Positions 33,458 through 43,450 of a stretch of 64,000 nt of DNA are shown one piece after another. Under the pieces are notes generated by a model, which saw nothing but the letters and a program-made list of their open reading frames with translations, searched no databases and was not told where the DNA came from. Within the stretch, counting starts at the first letter, position 1; each line of letters opens with the position of its first letter. Source of the stretch: an uncultured bacterium. GTDB taxonomy: Bacteria > Actinomycetota > Coriobacteriia > Coriobacteriales > Atopobiaceae. The stretch covers positions 124,001-188,000 of the forward strand of contig CAJMNO010000001.1 in the NCBI GenBank assembly GCA_905214865.1, given 5' to 3'. The translations under genes and the position numbers were made by a program.

Positions 33458-34429
33458 ATGCCCATCAACATCCCAGACGGCCTTCCCGCCAAGAAGATCC
33501 TGAGGCAGGAGCGCATCTTCGCCCTCGAGGAGGAGGCGGCCACCAAGCAGCAGATTCGCCCGCTCCGGGTGGTCATTCTCAACCTCATGCCCACCAAGAT
33601 AGAGACCGAGACCCAGATCCTCCGCCTCATCAGCAAGTCGCCCCTGCAGGTGAGCTGCGACTTCATGCGCGTCTCTACGCACGAGTCCACGCATGTGAGC
33701 CAGGATCACCTGGTCAAGTTCTACGACACGTTCGACGCCTTCGAGGACAAGAACTACGACGGCATGATCATCACGGGGGCGCCCGTGGAGCACCTCGACT
33801 TCTCGGAGGTCGACTACTGGGACGAGCTGTGCCGCATCATAGACTGGTCGCAGGAGCACGTGCTCAGCACCATGTTCCTTTGCTGGGGCGCCATGGCCGG
33901 GCTCTGGCACCTGTACGGCATCCACAAGAGGCTCCTGCCGCACAAGCTCTTCGGCGTCTTCCCCCAGCGTCTGCGCGACGAGTACAGCTTCCTCACCAAC
34001 GGGTTCGACGAGGTCCACTACATGCCGCACTCCCGTCACGCCGCGATCGATGCGGGGGAGCTGCGCCTCCATCCCGAGCTGCAGGTCCTCTCGGAGGGGT
34101 TTGAGAGCGGTCCCGCCATCATCGCCACGCGCGACTTCCACGAGGTGTACGTCACCGGGCACTTTGAGTATGGGAGAGACACGCTGGCATCCGAGTACTG
34201 GCGCGACTTCAAGAAGGGCATGCCCATTCGCCTGCCCGAGAACTACTTCCCTGACGACAACCCCGAGAGCCAGCCCATCTTCACCTGGCGCGCCCACGCC
34301 AACCTGCTGTATCGCAACTGGCTCAACTGGGTCTACCAGATGACGCCCTACGAGCTGGAGAAGGTCCCCCAGGCCATTGCGTCGCTCAAGGCGGACTCCG
34401 ACGGCATGGTCGACAAGTTCGAGTCGTAG
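33458..34429 (+). CDS. metA: Homoserine O-acetyltransferase (MetA family)
   Basis: A 323-aa MetA-type acyltransferase, first committed step of methionine synthesis. Catalytic residues are in place: C142 (FLCWGAMAG) with H235 and E237 (GHFEYGR). The residue that decides the acyl donor, position 111, is Glu (GAPVE), which in this family favours acetyl-CoA; E. coli has Gly there and uses succinyl-CoA. So it is predicted to make O-acetylhomoserine. AGGAG precedes the ATG. It is followed by an unrelated HTH gene after 33 bp. Confidence 0.93.
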   Translation: MPINIPDGLPAKKILRQERIFALEEEAATKQQIRPLRVVILNLMPTKIETETQILRLISKSPLQVSCDFMRVSTHESTHVSQDHLVKFYDTFDAFEDKNYDGMIITGAPVEHLDFSEVDYWDELCRIIDWSQEHVLSTMFLCWGAMAGLWHLYGIHKRLLPHKLFGVFPQRLRDEYSFLTNGFDEVHYMPHSRHAAIDAGELRLHPELQVLSEGFESGPAIIATRDFHEVYVTGHFEYGRDTLASEYWRDFKKGMPIRLPENYFPDDNPESQPIFTWRAHANLLYRNWLNWVYQMTPYELEKVPQAIASLKADSDGMVDKFES

Positions 34430-34462
34430 CGTCCGACCCGTCCCGGTGCGAGAGGTGACCAC

Positions 34463-34927
34463 ATGACCAGGCGTCCGACCGCCCACGAGGGGTTTGACGA
34501 CGAGCCCCTGACCGAGGAGCTCCTCGAGGCCCTGCGAAGGAGCGCCTCTCCCGAGGAGTACCTCGACCAGGTGGACCTGCCCAACCGCGACCTCCCCGGT
34601 TACCTCTTCGCGCTTCTGGACGCGAGCGGCAAGAGCCGCGCCGCCGTGGCCGACGAGTGCGGCATGGGGGCGAGCTACGTGTACCAGATCTTTGCCGGGG
34701 AGCGCACCCCCACGCGCGAGTTCCTGCTGCGCATCGCCTTCTGCCTGGGGTGCGACCTGCGCCAGGCGCAGCGTCTGCTGCGGCTTGCCGACGAGGGCGC
34801 GCTGTGGCCCAAGCGCCGCCGCGACGCGATCCTGATCTTCTGCCTGGAGCACGGGTACGACCTCCCGCGCGCCGACGCGGAGCTGTATCGCCTGGGGGAG
34901 AGGACCCTCACCCCCGAGAGGGGCTAG
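34463..34927 (+). CDS. Helix-turn-helix protein paired with a kinase
   Basis: A 154-aa protein with an HTH of the Xre type (residues about 55-110: GKSRAAVADECGMGASYVYQIFAGERTPTREFLLRIAFCLG). It has an N-terminal acidic leader and a C-terminal helical part. GAGAGGTGA precedes the ATG. It ends three bases before the kinase gene starts, so the two are co-expressed. It may be a regulator or substrate of the kinase; that is inference. Confidence 0.75.
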   Translation: MTRRPTAHEGFDDEPLTEELLEALRRSASPEEYLDQVDLPNRDLPGYLFALLDASGKSRAAVADECGMGASYVYQIFAGERTPTREFLLRIAFCLGCDLRQAQRLLRLADEGALWPKRRRDAILIFCLEHGYDLPRADAELYRLGERTLTPERG

Positions 34928-34930
34928 CCC

Positions 34931-36349
34931 ATGTCGGGCGATGACGCCTCGGAGTCCGGGCTGTTGCACGCGCTCGAGATCGACGACTCGTTCAGGTTGG
35001 TGCGGGTCCTTGGCTTGGGCGAGACGGGCAGGACCGAGCTGGTGAGCCTTCCGCACGGCTCGCCCATGGTGCGCAAGCGCATCGCCTGGCCCCTGGCAAA
35101 CCCGGAGGCGTGGGGCGCGCTCCTTGGCATCGACCAGCCGCGCCTTCCTCGCATGGTGTGCCTGTATGCCATGCCCAACGAGCTCGTGGCGGTCTACGAG
35201 TACGTGGAGGGAGAGACGCTCGCCGATCTGGTCCAGCGGGAGGGCCCGCTGGCACCCGGGCGTTCGGTGGGGCTCCTCGCGCAGGTGGGCGAGGCAGTCG
35301 CCGCGCTCCACGCCCGCGGCGTGGTCCACAGGGACGTGACGCCGTCCAACGTGATCGTGGCCCAGGACGGCGCCCACCTGATCGACCTGGGCATCGCGCG
35401 GGTGCACAGCGACGGAACGCTGCGCGACACCACCACGCTGGGAACGGTGGGGTATGCCGCCCCCGAGCAGTTTGGCTTTGCCCAGACCGACGCCCGCTCG
35501 GACGTGTACTCCATGGGCCGTCTCCTCCAGTTCATGCTCACGGGAAGCCACCCCAGGGACGCGGGCTCGCTCGCCGGGCTTAGCGACGCGGGCGCGCCCT
35601 CCGCCCTGCGGCAGGTCGTCGCCACCGCATGCGCGCTGGAGCCAAGTGCCAGGTACCAGGACGTTGGGGAGCTGGTCGCGGCGGCGCGCGACGCGCTCGT
35701 ACGGGGGCCTGCCGAATCCGCGGTGGTATCAACGCGCCCCGGCGCGTCAGCTGCCGAGCAGCCCGAGCCGTCCACCCCGTCCGACCACGTGGGGCCAGGC
35801 GCCTCGGAGCCGCGGGCCACCTCGGCGCTGACGGAGCCCGTCGCCGCCCCCGCATCATCCCCTCTCGCCCATGAGGCGGATGCCGCCGAGCCCGTTGCGT
35901 CCCTCTCGCCCACAACCCCACGCCACCGCCATCCGGCGGGCAGGGGAGAGGGGCGCTCGCCCCTCCGTCGATGGCTCACCCTCTGGCAGTCCTATCCCGC
36001 CGAGCTCCGCTCGCTCATGGCGCTGCCGAATCGCCCGGGCAAGGTGGTCTCGCTCGTCTCGCTTCTGGCATGCGTCGCCCTCGCCGTCGCCTTTGCGTGC
36101 TCCTCCGCGGCCCAGTCCCTGGCGATGCCGGCGCCGCTCGCCGCCCCCACCCTCGTGGTGCTCCTGGGGATCTGCGCCGACGTCGTGGCGATTTCCCTGG
36201 AGTGCATGGGTTGTGCGCTGGGAATCGGCCGATACGAGGGTTGCCCCCATCGGGCCCGCAGCCTCGTGGTCGCCATCCTGGCCCACCTGGTCGCGCTCTG
36301 CCTGCTGACCCTCGCTGCCGCCCTGTCCTACGCCATCGCCATCGCGTAG
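34931..36349 (+). CDS. Membrane-anchored serine/threonine protein kinase
   Basis: A 472-aa protein. Residues about 20-265 form a kinase: glycine loop LGLGETG (27-33), probable K49, catalytic HRD (133-135) with N140, DLG in place of DFG (152-154) and APE (177-179). Residues 265-350 are Pro/Ser/Ala-rich and probably disordered. The last 120 residues hold about three hydrophobic helices. There are no PASTA repeats, unlike PknB. DLG is seen in active relatives, so the kinase is probably active. Ligand unknown. Confidence 0.85.
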   Translation: MSGDDASESGLLHALEIDDSFRLVRVLGLGETGRTELVSLPHGSPMVRKRIAWPLANPEAWGALLGIDQPRLPRMVCLYAMPNELVAVYEYVEGETLADLVQREGPLAPGRSVGLLAQVGEAVAALHARGVVHRDVTPSNVIVAQDGAHLIDLGIARVHSDGTLRDTTTLGTVGYAAPEQFGFAQTDARSDVYSMGRLLQFMLTGSHPRDAGSLAGLSDAGAPSALRQVVATACALEPSARYQDVGELVAAARDALVRGPAESAVVSTRPGASAAEQPEPSTPSDHVGPGASEPRATSALTEPVAAPASSPLAHEADAAEPVASLSPTTPRHRHPAGRGEGRSPLRRWLTLWQSYPAELRSLMALPNRPGKVVSLVSLLACVALAVAFACSSAAQSLAMPAPLAAPTLVVLLGICADVVAISLECMGCALGIGRYEGCPHRARSLVVAILAHLVALCLLTLAAALSYAIAIA

Positions 36350-36469
36350 ACAGCTGCCGGCATCGCCAGTCGCCAGAACTCCGCTCCCAGCGGAAGTTTT
36401 GCCTCAGCTCCCCAAATACCATCGGGTGCACGGCCCGGAGGGGCAAGGCAAGCGCGAAGGGAGAGCGCC

Positions 36470-36973
36470 ATGAGGAGAAGTGCGGGAAGCGTCGTGCTGG
36501 GGGTGGCGCTTGCTGCGTCGATGTCCCTTGGACTCGCGGGGTGCGGTGGCTCGGGGGAGTCTGCGGGCGGCACGGATTCTGCGGCAAAGGTGGACTCCGC
36601 CGCCGAGCAGGCCGCGCCAAAGGAGCAGCAGTCCGTCGCCGTGACGGTCGATGGCGCCCAGATGGCGACCGACTACCAGGGCAACCCCTGCGTCGTGGTC
36701 ACCTACACCTTCACCAACGTCTCGGACAAGGACGCCCAGGCATTCGATACGGCCGCGTATTCCGAGGTCTACCAGAACGGCGTTCAGTGCGACCTCGTCA
36801 TCTGCGACTCGGTGGATGGCAACTCCGCGCTCACCAAGGTGCAGGCGGGAAACTCCACGCAGGTCCAGCTGGCCTACGGCGTCTCTGACACGTCGGACAT
36901 CGACGTGAAGGTCTATCCCATCGTCAACCTCGACAACACGACCCTTGCCGAGAAGACCTTCTCGCTCGCATAG
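36470..36973 (+). CDS. DUF5067-like lipoprotein
   Basis: A 167-aa lipoprotein. It has a signal peptide with a lipobox (SLGLAGC, Cys at 24), a Ser/Gly-rich linker and a beta-rich C-domain (VVVTYTFTNVSDKDAQAF, VQAGNSTQVQLAYGV) like DUF5067 domains. It is tethered outside the membrane. It probably shares the unit of the kinase and the small membrane protein that follows. Function unknown. Confidence 0.78.
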   Translation: MRRSAGSVVLGVALAASMSLGLAGCGGSGESAGGTDSAAKVDSAAEQAAPKEQQSVAVTVDGAQMATDYQGNPCVVVTYTFTNVSDKDAQAFDTAAYSEVYQNGVQCDLVICDSVDGNSALTKVQAGNSTQVQLAYGVSDTSDIDVKVYPIVNLDNTTLAEKTFSLA

Positions 36974-36983
36974 GGAGGACATC

Positions 36984-37337
36984 GTGAAGAGGAACAAGCT
37001 CCTGCTCGTGGCCCTCGTGCTGGGGGCGCTCTATCTGGTCTACAGCCTCGTCTATTGGAGCGGGGCGTCCACGTCGGGCTCGGGGGCGGAGGCCGCCGGC
37101 GCGCTCATGGCGACCGCCCTCGTGATGCCCCACCTGGTGGCGGTCGTGGTGGCAGTGGTGTTCAACGCCCTCGCATTCGCGATGTCCAAGCGACCGTTCG
37201 CGCTCGTCGCCGGCATCATGTATGCCGTGGCGATGGCGCTCTTCCCCATCTACTTCCTCTTCGTGCTGGTGCAGATGATCCTGTGCTTCGTGGCGTTCGC
37301 AAAGATGAAGGGGGAGAGAAACCCCAGCGCCAGCTAG
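36984..37337 (+). CDS. Small membrane protein
   Basis: A 117-aa protein with three hydrophobic segments (residues 5-22, about 40-65 and 72-105). The GTG at 36984 has AGGGAGG five bases upstream. It starts 10 bp after the lipoprotein stop, so the two are probably made together. I do not recognise a family. Confidence 0.65.
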   Translation: MKRNKLLLVALVLGALYLVYSLVYWSGASTSGSGAEAAGALMATALVMPHLVAVVVAVVFNALAFAMSKRPFALVAGIMYAVAMALFPIYFLFVLVQMILCFVAFAKMKGERNPSAS

Positions 37338-37385
37338 GCGACTCATCCCACCGGCCGCCCGCGTCTCTCGCCCGGCGGCGGACCT

Positions 37386-37433
37386 CCCCCCGAGCCGGGA
37401 CCCCCCGAAGGAGTCGGCTCGGGGGGGTCGTGT
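37386..37433 (+). terminator. Terminator after the small membrane protein gene
   Basis: CCCCCCGAGCCG (37386-37397) pairs perfectly with CGGCTCGGGGGG (37415-37426) and is followed by GTCGTGTTTTGG. Confidence 0.8.
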
Positions 37434-37526
37434 TTTGGAGCCAGGGAGCGTGCCCTGCCTGCCGGGCTGGTGCTATCAGCCTCTGGCTAGGCTACTGTTG
37501 GCGTCACCGTGGCCGCCAACGCGCGG

Positions 37527-37722
37527 TGCTTAGAAAGTCCGGTGCTCGCACGAGCCGCTGAAGGGGTCTGCTTAGAAAGTCCGGTGCCCGCACGGAATCT
37601 GATGAGTCACATCCGTGCGGGCACCGGTGGGATTAAGCATTTCGTCTCAAAAGCCGTGCGAGCTCCGGTGAGATTAAGCATCGCCGTCAAATCATCCGTG
37701 CGAGCCCCAGAAAAGCTAAGCA
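37527..37722. repeat. Five-copy repeat in mixed orientation
   Basis: A unit of about 28 bp with core TGCTTAGAAAGTCCGGTG then CCGCAC occurs forward at 37527-37555 and 37569-37596 and inverted at 37612-37639, 37652-37680 and 37695-37722. Copies two and three form a perfect 16-bp inverted repeat (37581-37596 with 37612-37627) round a 15-nt loop. The unequal spacing and alternating orientation exclude a CRISPR array. It may be a REP-like element or a binding-site cluster. Confidence 0.75.
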
Positions 37723-37756
37723 TCGCGACACCCCAGCAAGGCAGTCGTCGACCGGG

Positions 37757-38566
37757 TCACCTGGGGTCGGTGATCTCCCTGATGCGCGCGATGACCTCGG
37801 CGCGTCTGGGACGAGGCAGCGGGATCTGGGTCCCGTCGGACATCGAGAGCGAGTCCTCGTTGAACGAGCGGATGTAGCGCGGGTTCACGAGGTAGCTTCG
37901 GTGTGCCGCCAGAAGCTCGGGGAACTGCCCCCGTGCCTCCGTGATTCCCATGCGGGCGTCAATGTCCTCGTAGGTGGTGCGGACGAGGCACCGCTTCCTT
38001 CTCGCCTCCACGAACAAGACGTCGGAGGAGGACACCAGGTGCATGGTGCCGCCGGCATCGCGCAGGGGTACCCGGCGGAGGTCCGTCTCGGCCGCCACGC
38101 GCTCGTCCAGGTAGTGCTTTGCCATGCGGCCGATGGCGTTCGCGAACGTCTCGCCCCGGGCAACGGCAAGCTCGCCGCGCGGGTGCGAGATGTAGAGGGA
38201 CCTCACCACCAGCCGGTCGCCAACGAGCTCCCAGTTGATCTGGGTCCTCTGCTGCACCTGCAGGAAGATGGGCGCGCCGGCGTCGGTCGTGACCAGGTAG
38301 CGGCCGATGATCGAGAGGGCGCGGCCGCAGTTCTGCACCACCGTGAACTCCACGTGGGACATGTGGCAGGGAACCAGCTCTCGCAGGTTGGCCTCGAGGT
38401 CTGCCCGCATCGCGTCAATGCCGCGCATGTAGCGCTCCTGTTCGGGCATGACCCACATGATGTCGTCTGCCGCGAGCGAGAGAATCGGCTTGATGTCCAA
38501 CTGCCAGAAGCTGGCGATGGCCTCGTGCGTGAGGCGCAGCGCCTCGGCCTCGAGCTTCCTGTTCAT
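37757..38566 (-). CDS. LytTR transcriptional regulator with NTF2-like N-domain
   Basis: A 269-aa protein. Residues 1-130 resemble an NTF2/SnoaL-type domain (ALRLTHEAIASFWQLDIKPILSLAADDIMWVMP), which could bind a small ligand. Residues about 165-265 form a LytTR DNA-binding domain (VEARRKRCLVRTT, AHRSYLVNPRYIRSF, IPLPRPRRAEV). There is no receiver domain, so control is probably by ligand and not by phosphorylation. The ATG at 38566 is preferred to a longer frame from 38638. No obvious target gene is next to it except the repeat cluster downstream. Confidence 0.8.
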   Translation of the reverse strand: MNRKLEAEALRLTHEAIASFWQLDIKPILSLAADDIMWVMPEQERYMRGIDAMRADLEANLRELVPCHMSHVEFTVVQNCGRALSIIGRYLVTTDAGAPIFLQVQQRTQINWELVGDRLVVRSLYISHPRGELAVARGETFANAIGRMAKHYLDERVAAETDLRRVPLRDAGGTMHLVSSSDVLFVEARRKRCLVRTTYEDIDARMGITEARGQFPELLAAHRSYLVNPRYIRSFNEDSLSMSDGTQIPLPRPRRAEVIARIREITDPR

Positions 38567-38749
38567 AGCGTCACCGCCAATCCGTCGGCACCGGGCGGCA
38601 TGGCGTCCCGGCGCATGGGAGTACCCCCCTTCACCCATAGCTCCAACAGGCGAGAGGGGAGACCGTCTATTCTGCGTTTGGGTGAGGGGTGTCCGCGAGG
38701 GCCGCCAGGGCGGCGAGCGCCTCCGCGTGGCCCCCCTCGGGAGGTGTCC

Positions 38750-39304
38750 CTACGCGAGCGCGTGGTGGGAGAACGGCAGGTCCAGGGACGAGTCGTACAT
38801 GCCGTAGCTGTGCTCGCCATCCTTGGGGATGCCCACGCTGCCCGGGTTGAATACCCAGCACCCGGGATGCTCGGAGCTTGCCATGCTCACCCGCTTGTGG
38901 GTGTGGCCGTAGACCAGCGCGGACCCCTCGGGGATCTGGGGCCAGTTGTCGACGCTGTTGTGGACCCCGGGCCCGTACACGTGGCCGTGGGTGAGGAACA
39001 GCTCGCGATCCCTGTCGGGGTCGTACAGCACGTTGTACGTGGCCATGCAGGGGAACGAGAGGACCATCTGGTCCACCTCGGCCTCGCAGTTGCCACGCAC
39101 GGCGATGACGTCGTCTGCCAGCGAGTTGAGCATCGAGATCACGCGCTTGGGGGCGTAGTCCCCCGGAAGGTCGTTTCGTGGGCCGTGATACAGAAGGTCG
39201 CCCAGCAGCACGACCCTGTCGGGTTGCTGCTCGTCGATCGCCCGCATGAGGCGCTCGCACCAGTCCGCCGCCCCGTGGATGTCGGATGCGATGAGAAGGC
39301 GCAT
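38750..39304 (-). CDS. YfcE-like metallophosphodiesterase
   Basis: A 184-aa calcineurin-like phosphoesterase with all metal-site blocks: SDIHGA, LLGDLLYHGPRN, RGNCEAEVD, LTHGHVYG, VYGHTHKR and NPGSVGIPK. It is of the YfcE size and type and probably hydrolyses phosphodiesters. The ATG at 39304 follows a GGGGGAGAG. It is divergent from dnaK. Confidence 0.92.
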   Translation of the reverse strand: MRLLIASDIHGAADWCERLMRAIDEQQPDRVVLLGDLLYHGPRNDLPGDYAPKRVISMLNSLADDVIAVRGNCEAEVDQMVLSFPCMATYNVLYDPDRDRELFLTHGHVYGPGVHNSVDNWPQIPEGSALVYGHTHKRVSMASSEHPGCWVFNPGSVGIPKDGEHSYGMYDSSLDLPFSHHALA

Positions 39305-39636
39305 GTGTCTCTCCCCCTTCGTGGTTGCGTGTGTGGGGCGAGGCAGTCTCGCCCGCGCCACACGATGGTGCCACAACCAAGGCCCGCGGTGGCGCGATCA
39401 CGGGGGAGTCGCCCCCGACTCCATGGCACCTCTAACCTCGGCGGGAGGGCCAATTGCGGGCACTTAGGGAACCTATAATCTCAGCCTCAAAAAATCTATT
39501 AGTGTCAGACTTAGATAATGTATAGAATCGGAGCGCATGGGAAAAATAGCAGACGTAAAGAAAGGCGCGAGGCGGCATGGGGCCGTTGGCAGCCGGCAGC
39601 CGCCGGAATCGCGCGCAGGCAGAAAGGACTCACACC
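39305..39636. other. Intergenic region with the dnaK operon promoter
   Basis: A 332-bp divergent region between the phosphodiesterase and dnaK. Besides the operator at 39494-39524, listed separately, no other gene or RNA feature is evident. From 39480 to 39545 the sequence is AT-rich compared with its surroundings. Confidence 0.6.
39494..39524 (+). promoter_or_regulatory. Probable HspR operator at dnaK
   Basis: ATCTAT at 39494-39499 and TTAGAT at 39511-39516 form an inverted repeat with an 11-base spacer. The 18-mer AGACTTAGATAATGTATA (39507-39524) is identical at clpB. GATAAT in it could be a -10 box. The textbook HAIR sequence is not present. Confidence 0.7.
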
Positions 39637-41550
<1,914 letters not shown>

Positions 41551-41590
41551 CAGTCGCGCGCCCGTCACGGGCAGTTGAATGAACGCGAGA

Positions 41591-41615
41591 GGGGGCGGCC
41601 GCAAGGCCGTCCCCC
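41591..41615 (+). promoter_or_regulatory. Intercistronic hairpin between dnaK and grpE
   Basis: GGGGGCGGCC (41591-41600) pairs with GGCCGTCCCC through one G-T pair, round a GCAA tetraloop. No T run follows. It is likely an RNA processing or stability element that gives more DnaK than downstream proteins. Confidence 0.55.
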
Positions 41616-41639
41616 CAGGACTATCCCGAGGAGGGTGAC

Positions 41640-42407
41640 GTGAAAGTGCCGATCGAGGTCAACGACGACAAGAGGCCCGACGACAAGGGGGACGAGGGGG
41701 TCTCTCCTGCGACCACCCCTGAAGAGGACGAGGCCGCGATGGTCGAGGCCGCCAAGCGTGCGGGCGAGAAGGCGGCGGCCGACGAGCTCAAGGTCGACGT
41801 GGAGAAGGTCCGTGCCGAGAGGGACGACCTGCAGAGGAAGCTGGATGGCGTCGAGAAGGAGATAGCCGACGCCAAGAAGGAGGCCTCCGAGTCTGCCGAC
41901 AGGCTCGTCCGTCTCCAGGCAGACTGGGACAACTACCGTCGCCGCACCGCCCAGGAGCGCCTGGACGAACGCGAGCGCGCGGCGGAGAAGCTCGTTACCA
42001 ACCTGCTCCCGGTGCTCGACGACATGGAGCGCGCCACCGAGCACGCGGCGAAGGGCGCCGAGGGCGACGAGAACCTCGAGCAGTTTGTGAAGGGCATCGA
42101 CGCCGTGCACGACAAGATGCTCTCGATCCTGGGCAAGGAGGGCGTCGAGGTCATAGACCCCAAGGGCGAGCCCTTTGACCCCCTGGTCCACCAGGCGGTG
42201 GGTCGCGAGGAGAACAAGGACGCCTACGACGAGACGGTCGCCCAGGTGTACCAGCGGGGCTACCGGATGGGTGGCAAGGTCATCCGCAACGCCATGGTCA
42301 CGGTGACCTACGGAGGCCCGAAGAGGCCCCAGCCCGAGGAAGGCAAGGACGCCTCTGACGGCGGGGACTCGGAGAAGGCCCCCGGTGGCGACGGAGACGC
42401 GAAGTAA
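41640..42407 (+). CDS. grpE: Nucleotide exchange factor GrpE
   Basis: A 255-aa protein. A long N-terminal coiled coil (residues 55-110) is followed by the GrpE beta-wing with QADWDNYRRRTAQER, DDMERA and VHQAVGREEN. It releases ADP from DnaK. It starts with GTG, five bases after GAGGAGGG. The first 35 and the last 30 residues are acidic and probably disordered. Confidence 0.96.
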   Translation: MKVPIEVNDDKRPDDKGDEGVSPATTPEEDEAAMVEAAKRAGEKAAADELKVDVEKVRAERDDLQRKLDGVEKEIADAKKEASESADRLVRLQADWDNYRRRTAQERLDERERAAEKLVTNLLPVLDDMERATEHAAKGAEGDENLEQFVKGIDAVHDKMLSILGKEGVEVIDPKGEPFDPLVHQAVGREENKDAYDETVAQVYQRGYRMGGKVIRNAMVTVTYGGPKRPQPEEGKDASDGGDSEKAPGGDGDAK

Positions 42408-42475
42408 CGGTCAGTCGGCGCGCCCGGGCCCAAACGGTTCGGGCGCGTGCATGTGAAAGGAGGCGTTGGCTTCTC

Positions 42476-43450
42476 ATGGCTGGAAAGCGAAACTACTACG
42501 ACGTGCTTGGTGTGAAGCGTGACGCCACCCCCGACGAGATAAGGAAGGCGTTCCGAAAGCTCGCCGCAAAGTACCATCCCGACGCGGGCGGGGACGAGCA
42601 GAAGTTCAAGGAGGTCAGCGAGGCGTACACGACCCTCTCGGACCCCCAGAAGCGCAAGGAGTACGACCAGCTGCTGATGTTTGGCGGCATCCCCGGTTCC
42701 GACTTCGGCGGCTCCGGCGGGCGCAACCGCACGGGCTACACGTACACCACCAACATGGGCGGTGCCGACTGGGCGGACATCTTCGACAACATCCGTGGCG
42801 GCGATGGCGCCTTTGGCGGCTTTGACTTCTCGTCCATCTTTGGCGGGCAGCCCGGAGGGGCGCGCGCGACCAACCGTCCCGTCAAGGGCGGCGACCTCAC
42901 GATGAGCATCGAGATCGGTGCCGACGAGGCGTTCAAGGGTGCGCAGCGCAAGGTCAGCTACACCATCCCGTCCACGGGCGAGCGCCAGTCCATCACGGTG
43001 AAGGTGCCCGCCGGCGCGGTCGACGGCGGCAAGCTCCGCTATCGCAACCGCGGCGAGTACGGCGTGAACGGCGGGGCGCGCGGCGACCTGGTCATCACCA
43101 CCAAGGTCCAGGAGCACCCGCTGTTCAAGCGTGACGGCGCGGACGTGCGCATGGAGCTTCCCGTGAGCGCGTACGAGGCGGCGCTGGGCACCAGCGTGGA
43201 CGTTCCCACGCCCGACGGCACGGAGGTCCGCCTCAAGGTTCCCGCGGGGACGCAGGACGGCAAGACCTTCCGGTTCCGCGACCTCGGTGCCCCCGACGTC
43301 AAGCACAAGGGCACCCGTGGCGCGCTGTACGTGAAGGTGAGGGTGAAGGTTCCCACGAGGCTCTCGGCAAAGGAGCGCGAGGCGCTCACCGCATTGCGCG
43401 ATGCAGACAAGCGCGCATACAGGAAGGACGTCGACCGCTATGGCGCATAA
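42476..43450 (+). CDS. dnaJ: DnaJ/CbpA-type co-chaperone without zinc finger
   Basis: A 324-aa J protein: J domain 1-68 with HPD at 34-36, a Gly/Phe-rich linker to about 135, then the two C-terminal beta domains (GGDLTMSIEIGADEAFKG). The four CXXCXGXG repeats of a full DnaJ are missing, so it is type II. It starts 68 bp after grpE. Its end overlaps hspR by 11 bases. Confidence 0.94.
   Translation: MAGKRNYYDVLGVKRDATPDEIRKAFRKLAAKYHPDAGGDEQKFKEVSEAYTTLSDPQKRKEYDQLLMFGGIPGSDFGGSGGRNRTGYTYTTNMGGADWADIFDNIRGGDGAFGGFDFSSIFGGQPGGARATNRPVKGGDLTMSIEIGADEAFKGAQRKVSYTIPSTGERQSITVKVPAGAVDGGKLRYRNRGEYGVNGGARGDLVITTKVQEHPLFKRDGADVRMELPVSAYEAALGTSVDVPTPDGTEVRLKVPAGTQDGKTFRFRDLGAPDVKHKGTRGALYVKVRVKVPTRLSAKEREALTALRDADKRAYRKDVDRYGA

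Larger units (their letters stand above)
37338..37756. other. Gene-free region with terminator and repeat cluster
   Basis: Apart from the terminator at 37386-37433 and the five-copy repeat at 37527-37722, both listed separately, nothing is seen. No ORF with acceptable coding features lies in it. Confidence 0.6.

Noticed and set aside
37527..37722. CRISPR-like array
   Set aside because: Repeats change orientation and spacing is irregular; no cas genes nearby.
39440..39636. CIRCE element or canonical HAIR box at dnaK
   Set aside because: Neither consensus is present; a different inverted repeat was found.
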